Positions 5,210 to 11,120 of a stretch of DNA of 11,254 nt are shown here, piece by piece. The notes under the pieces are model-generated. The model saw only the letters and a list, made by a program, of their open reading frames with translations. It ran no database searches and was not told the origin of the DNA. The stretch's first letter is position 1. Every line of letters starts with the position of its first letter. This DNA is from DASZCR01 sp035942915. GTDB lineage: Bacteria > Acidobacteriota > Blastocatellia > Pyrinomonadales > Pyrinomonadaceae. The position numbers were made by a program, and so were the translations under genes. The stretch covers positions 1 through 11,254 of the forward strand of contig DASZCR010000061.1 in assembly GCA_035942915.1 (NCBI GenBank), read 5' to 3'.

Positions 5210-5569
5210 TCAGGCTGCGCGCCTGGCGGCGCGCTTTCCCGTTCTATCAAGCAGCTTCGCGACGCGCCGCCGTCCGGCGTGAGACTGTTCGGCGCGACGG
5301 TTAGAGACTGCGTGCGCGTCGCCGCGCCGACACTTCAAAGGTCTCCGGCTCACCCAAGGGATCGCGTCTGTACCGGCTTTGCCTTCGCGCACGCTGCGCA
5401 CGCTGCAGCCGAATAGGCGTGCGACGTACTTAGTATCAACCAGTTCGTCCGGGTGCCCCACGGCAGGTGCAGACGCCTGCACCTCGCCTGATGAGCAGAA
5501 GACCGTTTCGACCAACTCGCGCAGTGCGCGTATCTCTTCGCGCAAGATTTGAAATTCGCCGTCGGACAT
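5210..5569 (-). CDS. Excisionase-like HTH DNA-binding protein
   Basis: From ATG 5569 the product is 119 residues. An N-terminal amphipathic helix (MSDGEFQILREEIRALRELV) is followed by a linker (about 24-44), then an excisionase/MerR-like winged-helix segment: ELVDTKYVARLFGCSVRSVR (about 42-61) and IPWVSRRPLKCRRGDAHAV, with the turn GCSVRSV and a basic wing. Excisionases bind att-flanking DNA and steer integrase; related proteins are also regulators. No good ribosome binding site precedes the start. The frame extends to 5686, but that extension is Arg/Ala/Gly-rich shadow. The linker codons GAGGTGCAGGCGTCTGCACCT contain the palindrome described at 5466-5483. The tail after the wing is very basic. 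Excision function is inferred from fold and context. Confidence 0.6.
   Translation of the reverse strand: MSDGEFQILREEIRALRELVETVFCSSGEVQASAPAVGHPDELVDTKYVARLFGCSVRSVREGKAGTDAIPWVSRRPLKCRRGDAHAVSNRRAEQSHAGRRRVAKLLDRTGKRAARRAA
5466..5483. repeat. REP-like palindrome copy A, inside a coding region
   Basis: GGTGCAGACGCCTGCACC is a near-perfect 18-bp dyad (AGGTGCAG / CTGCACCT arms around ACGC) and matches the intergenic palindrome at 8696-8713 at 17 of 18 positions. It lies in the linker between the helix and HTH of the excisionase-like protein. Confidence 0.65.
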
Positions 5570-5590
5570 AAGTGTCACAAGTTGAAGAGG

Positions 5591-5645
5591 CGGGCGCGCG
5601 TTGCCTCGCCTGACCGGCGCGCCCGCCCCTCGATAGGCGCGCCCG
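5591..5645. repeat. GC-rich repeat cluster upstream of the excisionase-like gene
   Basis: GGCGCGCCCG is repeated at 5616 and 5636, exactly 20 bp apart, and CGGGCGCGC at 5591-5599 is its inverted partner. The cluster sits in the 168-bp, very GC-rich gap between the 148-residue gene and the excisionase-like start. The spacing of about two helical turns suggests a protein-binding site; alternatively it may be a chance product of extreme GC composition. Confidence 0.35.
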
Positions 5646-5737
5646 AGCGCGACCGACCTACTGCGGCCGCGCGCCCTTCGGCGCACCTCCCGCGCGCTGC
5701 TCCTCGTCCCCGAGGCGCGCGCCGGGTCTTTAAGTTT

Positions 5738-6184
5738 TCAAGCAGCGCGCGCCGAACGGGCACGCGCCTCGTGCATCGCTAACAGTCGGCGCTTGGCCGC
5801 GATGTCCTCGGCGAGTTCTCGCCGGATGGCTGCCATGTCGCGGTTGAGAATCGCCGCCTTGATGGCCTGACAGTGCTCTTCCTCGCAGCGAGCAAGTTGT
5901 TCGTACCAGTCAGTCGGGTCGTGACGATCTCCCGCGCGAAGAGCCTCGACGCGCGCGCAGAAATCCTCGAACAGAAACTCCGCGCCCTCTCGACGAGCCA
6001 GCCACAACGCCTCAAACCAGCGGAGGAAGGCTTCGTAATAATTGACTCGCTTAACGTCCACGGGCGCTTCGCACTGGAGATTGACCCAGCGCACCGAGCA
6101 GCGTTTGCCGAGGTGGTCGAGCGCGGCGCAGACGGCCTTGGCGCTATCGCCGACTGCCGCGCGGTTGACTTCGTGTGTATGCAC
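5738..6184 (-). CDS. Phage early-region conserved protein, N-terminus possibly frameshifted
   Basis: The readable frame gives 148 residues from GTG 6184. It contains VGDSAKAVCAALDHLGKRCS, RWVNLQCEAPVDVKRVNYYE, AFLRWFEALWLARREGAEFL, FEDFCARVEAL and a helical charged tail (ELAEDIAAKRRLLAMHEARA). The helical KAVC.ALD.LGK.CS.RWV...NYY..FLRWFEAL pattern recalls small phage early regulators next to the Cro/CI switch, but I cannot name a family. The only good ribosome binding site (AGGAGA) serves an ATG at 6198 in another frame (MASRKC). One extra base in the AAA run near 6185-6187 would join them as MASRKVHTHEVNRAAVG. It follows the Cro-like gene after a 115-bp gap. DNA binding is inferred, not shown. 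Confidence 0.7.
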   Translation of the reverse strand: MHTHEVNRAAVGDSAKAVCAALDHLGKRCSVRWVNLQCEAPVDVKRVNYYEAFLRWFEALWLARREGAEFLFEDFCARVEALRAGDRHDPTDWYEQLARCEEEHCQAIKAAILNRDMAAIRRELAEDIAAKRRLLAMHEARARSARAA

Positions 6185-6299
6185 TTTCGTGAGGCCATTT
6201 CTCTCCTGCCCTGTCGAGTCGGTTCCTACGAAGTTGTGTCGGGAACTATCAGCACCGCCCTCCGGCGCGATAGTGTGCGGTTTGCGTTGGCCGTTTTTG

Positions 6300-6554
6300 C
6301 TAAGTGGTGGATGTTGCGGAGTAGTCTTGTTCTGTAACCCCAGCGTCAGGGTTGAAGACCTGTGTCCACCAATTCAGTCCTAATGCGTCAGTTGCAGATT
6401 TGAGGGTTGGAAGGGTGACGTTCGGATTCCCATTCTTGATTGATGAAATCGTGCTGGGATTGAGGTTCGCGACTTGAGCGAGAGTCTTGTTTTTGTAACC
6501 CTTAGCCGCCATTGCTGCGCGAATCAAGTCATCCCTGTAGAGCTTGTCGGACAT
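6300..6554 (-). CDS. Cro-like XRE-family HTH regulator
   Basis: The start ATG 6554 (MSDKLYRDDLIRAAMAAKG) has AGGAG 7 bases upstream; an ATG at 6560 abuts the ribosome binding site and is less likely. The 84-residue product is essentially one XRE domain: TLAQVANLNPSTISSIKNGN (about 24-43) is the helix-turn-helix, and LPTLKSATDALGLNWW is the terminal helix pair. The gene is the first of the long leftward operon, and its promoter lies in the region shared with the divergent repressor gene, the classic position of Cro. It probably represses the repressor promoter and its own. The acidic, Thr-rich C-terminus (VTEQDYSATSTT) has no domain. Confidence 0.85.
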   Translation of the reverse strand: MSDKLYRDDLIRAAMAAKGYKNKTLAQVANLNPSTISSIKNGNPNVTLPTLKSATDALGLNWWTQVFNPDAGVTEQDYSATSTT

Positions 6555-6566
6555 ATTCATTCTCCT

Positions 6567-6654
6567 GACGAATATATTAGACGCAAGAGACAGAACCGGT
6601 CAACGATTATTTTCGACAAACTGATGATTTTATCCGTTGTCGAATATATTAGAC
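6567..6654. promoter_or_regulatory. Operator cluster of the lysogeny switch
   Basis: CGAATATATTAGAC is repeated exactly at 6569-6582 and 6641-6654. The right copy extends to GTCGAATATATTAGAC (6639-6654), a 16-bp imperfect palindrome (14 of 16 symmetric). A third, weaker site, GTCAACGATTATTTTCGAC (6599-6617), shares the GTC...GAC ends. Each outer site covers a TATATT that could be a -10 for one of the two divergent genes. These are the likely binding sites for both HTH proteins. Confidence 0.6.
6574..6603 (-). promoter_or_regulatory. Likely leftward early promoter
   Basis: On the minus strand TTGACC (-35, 6603-6598) and TAATAT (-10, 6579-6574) are separated by 18 bp, 19 bp before the Cro-like start. 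The -10 lies inside an operator-like repeat, so repressor binding would block it. Prediction is by eye. Confidence 0.5.
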
Positions 6655-6664
6655 TTTTTGCATA

Positions 6665-7168
6665 ATGGCTATTAGGCCGGATGAAGATTTAGCGGATTAC
6701 GTTCAGCGCATTCGCGTCGTCGAGCAAAAGGTGTCTTTAAAAGCTATTGAGGAACGTAGCGGCGGCCAAATTGACAGCAGCTATGTTAGTCAGATTGAAA
6801 ACCGCACTGTGCTCGGCGTGAACTTGACCATTAAGAAAATCTCCGCACTCGCTAAAGGGCTTCGAGTTCCCGAAGAAGAAATTCTTGCAGTTATTCGGGG
6901 CAAGAATTTGAGTGCGGATGAAGTTGCTAACGCGGAGATGGAACGCTTCTGGGCGATGTATTCTGACATCCCATCCCAATGCCAAAAGGATGTGATGGAT
7001 TTACTAGAGGTGCTCCAGCGCAACCACAGCATCAGCGCTCGTCGACAGCGGCGGGAGCCATTTCGCAAGTTCGAGGTCGCCAAGGTTAAGGGCGGTCATC
7101 TCGACCCAGAATCTGATAGACAAGAAGAAGTTCACAGCTCTGAATCGCCGCGTCGGAAAGCTAGGTAA
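6665..7168 (+). CDS. CI-like XRE repressor lacking a peptidase domain
   Basis: The 167-residue product has an N-terminal XRE domain (about 8-78) with VSLKAIEERSG (about 23-33), the recognition segment IDSSYVSQIENRTV (36-49) and NLTIKKISALAKGLRVPEEE. A helical segment follows (VANAEMERFWAMYSDIPSQC, QKDVMDLLEVLQRN), then a basic, low-complexity tail. No S24 autoproteolysis domain is present, unlike lambda CI (237 aa). The ATG at 6665 has no ribosome binding site, and a TATATT -10 candidate at 6645-6650 would give a leader of only a few bases; a nearly leaderless message is known for lambda cI. It is divergent from the Cro-like gene and upstream of the S24-like gene and integrase. It is likely the lysogeny repressor. 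Confidence 0.8.
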   Translation: MAIRPDEDLADYVQRIRVVEQKVSLKAIEERSGGQIDSSYVSQIENRTVLGVNLTIKKISALAKGLRVPEEEILAVIRGKNLSADEVANAEMERFWAMYSDIPSQCQKDVMDLLEVLQRNHSISARRQRREPFRKFEVAKVKGGHLDPESDRQEEVHSSESPRRKAR

Positions 7169-7311
7169 GCCTAATTCTTTCTGGAACGATTTGTTCTTTG
7201 ATAGCGTCTTAAGAGGTCTACCCACCCGTACCCTCTCCTTGCTGCGGGACTCCTCACTTGTCGAGGGGTTCTAAAAATGTATCTTGCCAATTCTTTGCAT
7301 AGGAGGGTAAA

Positions 7312-7378
7312 CGCTTATCGGCCAACAGACTCCCCTTCGTCTCCCGACCGAATTCTCGTGCCGGTGCGTTGATAAGCG
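7312..7378. repeat. Separated 8-bp inverted repeat before the S24-like gene
   Basis: CGCTTATC (7312-7319) and GATAAGCG (7371-7378) are reverse complements flanking 51 bp and end just before the ATG at 7382. The 213-bp gap after the repressor also holds an orphan AGGAGGG at 7301-7307 with no fitting start codon. It may be an operator pair or chance. Confidence 0.3.
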
Positions 7379-7381
7379 ATC

Positions 7382-7801
7382 ATGAGTTCTATAGTTGTTC
7401 CGTTACCTGTTTTTGAACGGGTCGAGGTTTGCGTGCCCTGCTATGCCGTTCCCGACGACATACTGGCGGTCGAGTTGCTCAACGACGACCTCGCGTGTGG
7501 AAGGATGAACAAGGGCGACCATGCTGTCATCTACCTGCCGAGTAAGCCTGACAATGGACACGCTGGTGCCGTGCGGGCTTTCGGGACAGTTTTTATCGGG
7601 TTCATCTTCTACGGCCAATGCCGTGACATGTTCATTGTCACACCCGGCCGCGCTTCCAGCGCCCGACATTTTCTCGCTGGAGAATACGAAGTCGTTGGCG
7701 CGCTTAAAAGAATATGCAAGGCGGGCGACCACCGAAGATGTTTCTCTGTAGGGGGCTACTCTGCAAGCGATCTTATTCCTAGGATAAGACTGGCGAGGTA
7801 A
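7382..7801 (+). CDS. S24/LexA-like domain protein without catalytic residues (139 aa)
   Basis: The protein resembles the beta-rich S24 (LexA/CI C-terminal) fold. Segments seen are ILAVELLNDDLACGRMNKGD (27-46, where active proteins have a GDSMxP...GD stretch), HAVIYL, GAVRAFGTVFIGFIFYGQCR (62-81), MFIVTPG (83-89, like LVPxN) and EYEVVGALKRI (101-111, like the final VxGxV strand). The catalytic Ser position appears to be D36 and no Lys is seen in the FIGFIFYG strand, so autocleavage is unlikely. The ATG at 7382 lacks a clear ribosome binding site. Lying just after an HTH-only repressor, it could be a separately encoded oligomerisation or partner module, or an anti-repressor-like sensor. Fold similarity is by eye; an unrelated beta protein is the main alternative. 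Confidence 0.5.
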   Translation: MSSIVVPLPVFERVEVCVPCYAVPDDILAVELLNDDLACGRMNKGDHAVIYLPSKPDNGHAGAVRAFGTVFIGFIFYGQCRDMFIVTPGRASSARHFLAGEYEVVGALKRICKAGDHRRCFSVGGYSASDLIPRIRLAR

Positions 7802-7893
7802 TTATGATTTAAATCTCGCGGTCTACTTCTGTGCTCGCCCACCCAACACGAGCATTGCTACTAACCTCACGATATTGCAGAGGGTGTTTTGAG

Positions 7894-8688
7894 ATGAGCC
7901 AATCGCATTACTGCACTCGTTGCGGAACTCAAAACCACGTCGGCGCGTCCTATTGCGCATCCTGTGGCGGTCCGTTGATACCTCCTCAGACATCAGACGC
8001 GTATTACGAACAACAAAAGAAGAAACAGAACTCACTGTTCATCGCCGCCCTGATTGCCATCGGAGCGGTATTCGTCATCACTATTGTTTGGCTAATAGCG
8101 GGCGATGATGCCAGAAGCTCTCGGCCTGCCACGCTGAACGCGAATAGTGCTAAATCATCGCCGACTCCTAACAATAACCTGTCGCCAGCGGAGCGAGTTG
8201 CGGCAGCCAAGAAGATGCTTCAGGCGGATAAGTTAGGTGTGAATGAGTTCATTATTGTGCAGGGTCAACTGCTTTCTATCCCGAAGGACGCGCCGGAGTA
8301 CAAAGAGGCTCAAGTGCTCAGCAAAAGCCTGGACGAGAAGAAGCTCAAACAAGACGCCGAACAGCAGCGAGCAGAAGCAAAGGCCGCACAGGAACGTGCG
8401 CCCGCCCTGCGTGAGGAATTAAAAGAGAATTATCGCCGCACAGTAGCAGAAGCCATGCCTCATTTGAACTTCATCGGCGGGAAACTGACTAGGACTAAAG
8501 GTGGTTACGCCCTCTGGGCCACGCACGAATTCTTCTCCCAGTACACCTTTAGCGCTGGTGATGAAGCAAGATTGGTTAGCGACTGGATGGATCGCCATAG
8601 AGCAGACCTCAAGGCGTCCGGCATAGTTCGGGTAGGCGTTATGGGCGAAGGCCCTTACGCAAGCTATGTGTCATTCGAGGTTAAATGA
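7894..8688 (+). CDS. Zinc-ribbon, single-pass membrane protein (candidate prophage cargo)
   Basis: From ATG 7894 the product is 264 residues. The N-terminus is a zinc ribbon, YCTRCGTQNHVGASYCASCG (C-x2-C ... C-x2-C, about residues 6-25). A short linker and a Lys-rich stretch (EQQKKKQ) precede one membrane helix (LFIAALIAIGAVFVITIVWL, about 48-67). The rest should be outside the membrane: a Ser/Asn/Pro linker, a coiled-coil-like charged region (KSLDEKKLKQDAEQQRAEAK) and a C-terminal mixed domain (about 195-264). An earlier in-frame GTG at 7831 is less likely because the residues before the ribbon are poor. It lies between the repressor and integrase genes on the lysogenically expressed strand. 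That position suits a conversion or exclusion gene, but no function is shown. Confidence 0.7.
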   Translation: MSQSHYCTRCGTQNHVGASYCASCGGPLIPPQTSDAYYEQQKKKQNSLFIAALIAIGAVFVITIVWLIAGDDARSSRPATLNANSAKSSPTPNNNLSPAERVAAAKKMLQADKLGVNEFIIVQGQLLSIPKDAPEYKEAQVLSKSLDEKKLKQDAEQQRAEAKAAQERAPALREELKENYRRTVAEAMPHLNFIGGKLTRTKGGYALWATHEFFSQYTFSAGDEARLVSDWMDRHRADLKASGIVRVGVMGEGPYASYVSFEVK

Positions 8689-8695
8689 AACAGCG

Positions 8696-8713
8696 GGTGC
8701 AGACGTCTGCACC
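8696..8713. repeat. REP-like perfect 18-bp palindrome copy B, before the integrase
   Basis: GGTGCAGACGTCTGCACC is perfectly self-complementary, and flanking AGC/GCT extend the stem with one bulged G. It occupies the 39-bp gap between the membrane-protein stop and the integrase start, where it could form a hairpin affecting integrase translation. It matches the copy at 5466-5483 at 17 of 18 positions. Confidence 0.7.
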
Positions 8714-8727
8714 GCTAACCTTTGTCC

Positions 8728-9876
8728 ATGAGTGTCTTCAAGGAATACCGGGCCCGCCTGCGCAAGGAAACTTGGTGCATCGACATACGCATCGACGGCC
8801 ATCGCTATCGAGACTCCGGCTTTGCCTCTAAACGGGAGGCCGAGGACGCCGTCGCGCAGCTCCGCTCAAGCATCCTGCGCGGTAAATACGACCTCCCTAC
8901 CGAGCGCCCTGTCATCCTCCTGCGGGAGTTGGTCGCCGAGCGCGTGCGCGACCTCGACGACACGAACAAGCATCACCGCAATGTGCGCACCGTCCTCGAA
9001 AGGTTCCGAGACTTCTTCCCCTTCGAGAAGGAGGTCGCCTCGCTCACGAGCGCCGACTGCCTGGCCTACAAGAGAGAGAGAGTCACGCGGGGCAAGCTCA
9101 AACCGAACTCCATCAACCGCGAACTCGAAGCCGTCACCGCCATGTGCCGTGCGGCTGGTCTCTACTTCCCTTCTCTCGAAAACTGGAAGCCGCCAGCGAT
9201 GCCCTACGAGCGCGTCGGCGAGCGCGGCCGCGAGCGCGTCCTCTCCGACGATGAGGTTGCGCGCCTCCTCAAGAAGATGCGTGAGCCACGTCGACGACGA
9301 GAGCAGCCGGCCAGTGTGCGTACCCGTCACGCAGTGGCCGACATGGTCCAGGTCGCCCTCATGACGGGGATGCGTCTCGGCGAGATTCAGAAGCTGCGAT
9401 GGGAATGGGTAGACCTGAAAGCTGGCGTCGTCACCCTTCCGGCTGACGCGACCAAAACCAAGACTGCCCGCGTCGTCCCCGTAAGCGCCGCCCTCCGTGC
9501 TATCCTCGACCGCCGCCGAGCGGCCGCCTTGAGTCCGGCACTGGTCTTCACCAACGACCGCGGCACTCTCGGGATCGGCCGTACGAAAGTTTACAGATGT
9601 CTCAGGCGCGAGTCAGAACGCGCGAAGGTATCTTACGGGCGGAACGCCGAGGGTGGCTTCTGCTTCCACGACACGCGACACACGGCCACGACCGCCCTGC
9701 TCCACGGGGGCGCGGACGTGGCAACGACCTCCGAGATACTCGGCCACTCTCAACGGACGATGACGCTCCGGTACGCCCACTCGACGCTCGAATCCAAGCG
9801 CCGCGCGGGAGAGATTCTGGGCCGTTTCGGAGAGAATTTGGACGCCAAGTCACCGGCGAATTCCGAGGGTGACTAA
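8728..9876 (+). CDS. int: Phage-type tyrosine recombinase (integrase)
   Basis: The 382-residue protein has the full tyrosine-recombinase layout. An N-terminal arm-binding-like region (about 1-55, CIDIRIDGHRYRDSGFASKR) is followed by a core-binding SAM-like domain (about 62-150) and a catalytic domain (about 170-362). The catalytic residues are R216 (MTGMRLGEI), a beta-hairpin Lys at K243 or K245 (ATKTKTARVVPV), H314 and R317 (FHDTRHTA), H340 (LGHSQRT) and nucleophile Y349 (LRYAHST). All are intact, so the enzyme may be active. ATG 8728 is preferred over TTG 8722; no ribosome binding site is seen and a perfect palindrome lies just upstream. As is usual, the attachment site is probably close to this gene, on its right side. 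It catalyses integration and, with an excisionase, excision. Confidence 0.95.
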   Translation: MSVFKEYRARLRKETWCIDIRIDGHRYRDSGFASKREAEDAVAQLRSSILRGKYDLPTERPVILLRELVAERVRDLDDTNKHHRNVRTVLERFRDFFPFEKEVASLTSADCLAYKRERVTRGKLKPNSINRELEAVTAMCRAAGLYFPSLENWKPPAMPYERVGERGRERVLSDDEVARLLKKMREPRRRREQPASVRTRHAVADMVQVALMTGMRLGEIQKLRWEWVDLKAGVVTLPADATKTKTARVVPVSAALRAILDRRRAAALSPALVFTNDRGTLGIGRTKVYRCLRRESERAKVSYGRNAEGGFCFHDTRHTATTALLHGGADVATTSEILGHSQRTMTLRYAHSTLESKRRAGEILGRFGENLDAKSPANSEGD

Positions 9877-10374
9877 CAACTCGTGTCAGGAGAATAAGAT
9901 AGAAACAGGCCGGGGATATGCCCCCCACAAGCGCTCCCTCTGAGCCGGCACAGCCATTTTTAGTTGTAAACCTGAAATGCGCGGCTGAAAACCTGCAAAT
10001 TCCCCTCTCTCCTAACGTCGCTCAATAACGCTCTGCCGCGCCGATTAATACGGGCGTCTGGTGGCTGTGTCGCAGAGTGCTTGGTTCGGATGTGCATGAG
10101 GGCTGGCCGACCAAACTAGGCCACTGCGCCGCGACTGCTACGAGTGAAATGCGGAAAGAGAGGGCTGCGGTGGCGTAAAGGAGTATAGTCCATCGTCAGC
10201 AAGTCGCAGGCGCAGTAACCTGAACGAGAGTAGGGGTGACGTAAGCATCAACGTGCGAAACCTAACAACTCATTTAACCCCACCGTGCGCCCCCCCTGAC
10301 CCAACCTTGCTCCGGGAAGAAATAGACTCGCCGTTGACTAGTGAGGAGTGGGATTGAGATTGGGAACATCTTGA
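9877..10374. other. Non-coding stretch after integrase; likely att region and possible structured RNA
   Basis: No convincing protein frame is visible across about 500 bp. A GGGG/CCCC mini-hairpin (9912-9924) and a T-run (about 9957-9961) follow the integrase, a weak terminator at best. At 10069-10135 nested dyads occur: GTCGC/GCGAC outside, CGC-(AG)-AGTG/CACTGCG next, and TTGGT(T)CGG (10081-10089) with CCGACCAA (10107-10114) inside. The stretch to about 10300 has the mixed GAAA-rich look of a structured RNA; I considered a group II intron fragment but see no domain V. No tRNA is visible. The attachment site probably lies here, but the left end is needed to see the repeat. Confidence 0.4.
10069..10135 (+). 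ncRNA. Candidate structured RNA element
   Basis: Three nested stems can be drawn by eye: GTCGC with GCGAC, an imperfect CGCAGAGTG with CACTGCG, and TTGGTTCGG with CCGACCAA (8 pairs, one bulged U) closing a 17-base loop. I do not recognise tmRNA, RNase P, SRP or 6S features. The strand is assumed. It could equally be an integrase or IHF-type binding region with dyads. Confidence 0.25.
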
Positions 10375-10581
10375 TACTGCTCCAGAGAGAGGATAAAGGT
10401 ATCAACAAATATTCTTGGCGCCCCAACTGCGCATCTTCTCACCTTTGAAACCATCCGTATTGACATCCACACGCGAGCGGAATATCGTTTCCGCGCTCAT
10501 CAGTCGCCTCTCTTCTACGAAAGGCAAGTCACCATCAAACTCCTCACCCTCTCGAAGGATGAAGCAATCAGCAACCTCTAA
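10375..10581 (+). pseudogene. Start-less 3' gene remnant at the element/host junction
   Basis: After a TGA at 10372-10374 the frame stays open for 68 codons to TAA 10579-10581, with no ATG, GTG or TTG in frame. The protein-like part reads APTAHLLTFETIRIDIHTRA, EYRFRAHQSPLFYERQVTIK and LLTLSKDEAISNL. Third codon positions are mostly C or G, as in real genes here. It ends 18 bp before the next ATG and its ribosome binding site, as in an operon. It looks like the C-terminus of a gene whose 5' part was lost, possibly by integration of the element. A minus-strand frame (10402-10608) overlaps it but has no ribosome binding site and covers the next gene's start. I do not recognise the family. Confidence 0.4.
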
Positions 10582-10599
10582 CTGATAAGGAGAAGGCCA

Positions 10600-10893
10600 A
10601 TGTCGCAAAAACCTGCTTCGAGATTATTCTTGAGGTTTTTCATCCTCGTTGTCTTTGGGATGTTTTTGTTTGGGGCGCTCACTACAAATAGCTCAAATGC
10701 CGCTCTGGACTGCCCACCTGAAGCATATGAGAACTGTTATGATGGGTCTTTAAGAGTTCTGGACCCAGAAACATGTCAGTGTGTCTGCTCACCGCATAGT
10801 GGACTATGTATAAAGCCGGGAAATCCAGCAGGAGAGGTCGATCTGACGACCTGCACTTGTCGGGATTGCGTCGATTTCCCGAACTGTCCGTAA
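10600..10893 (+). CDS. Secreted cysteine-rich small protein (97 aa)
   Basis: The ATG at 10600 follows AAGGAG at about 8 bases. Residues 1-34 form a signal peptide: basic start (MSQKPASRLFLR), hydrophobic core (FFILVVFGMFLFGAL) and a likely cut after SNA at about 34. The mature part has ten cysteines (38, 46, 59, 61, 63, 70, 85, 87, 90, 96), including CQCVC and CTCRDC, an even number consistent with five disulfides outside the cytoplasm. No catalytic motif is seen. It resembles small exported Cys-rich hypothetical proteins and is followed 227 bp later by a second secreted Cys-containing protein on the same strand. It belongs to the probable host flank, so it is likely not a phage gene. Export is well supported; function is unknown. 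Confidence 0.8.
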   Translation: MSQKPASRLFLRFFILVVFGMFLFGALTTNSSNAALDCPPEAYENCYDGSLRVLDPETCQCVCSPHSGLCIKPGNPAGEVDLTTCTCRDCVDFPNCP

Positions 10894-11120
10894 CATCCGG
10901 TAAAGCTACCGACGGAGCGACGGCCTCGTGGCGCTAATAGCAGGCGGCTGGCGTTTCTCGTTCCGTGCGATTCAGTACAGACAATTCGACGGCCACCGTC
11001 TAGGCTGTGTCTTCCCCAATAGATAGAGGGAGTCGCTCGCCCGATTCCCTTCCGGCCCCCAATGCCCCCGGCGAATCTACTTCGACGTCGAAAGATGAGA
11101 GTTTAAGGAGGACAGAAGTC

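Noticed and set aside
5779..6198. 139-residue minus-strand frame from a well-placed ATG
   Set aside because: The ribosome binding site is good, but after about ten residues the sequence is Ser/Arg-rich shadow of the conserved 148-residue frame; explained better by a one-base lesion.
7240..7280. Rho-independent terminator after the repressor
   Set aside because: A 7-pair stem (ACTCCTC/GAGGGGT with one G-U) exists but is followed by A-rich rather than T-rich sequence on the plus strand.
8866..9364. Long frames on both strands overlapping the integrase
   Set aside because: They are shadows of a clearly conserved integrase with all catalytic residues.
10060..10300. Group II intron, tmRNA or RNase P RNA
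   Set aside because: No domain V hairpin, tRNA-like ends or conserved RNase P boxes could be identified; left as an unspecified structured-RNA candidate.
10402..10608. 68-residue minus-strand frame
   Set aside because: No ribosome binding site, and it covers the ribosome binding site and start of the secreted-protein gene; the plus-strand frame has better codon pattern, although the choice is not certain.
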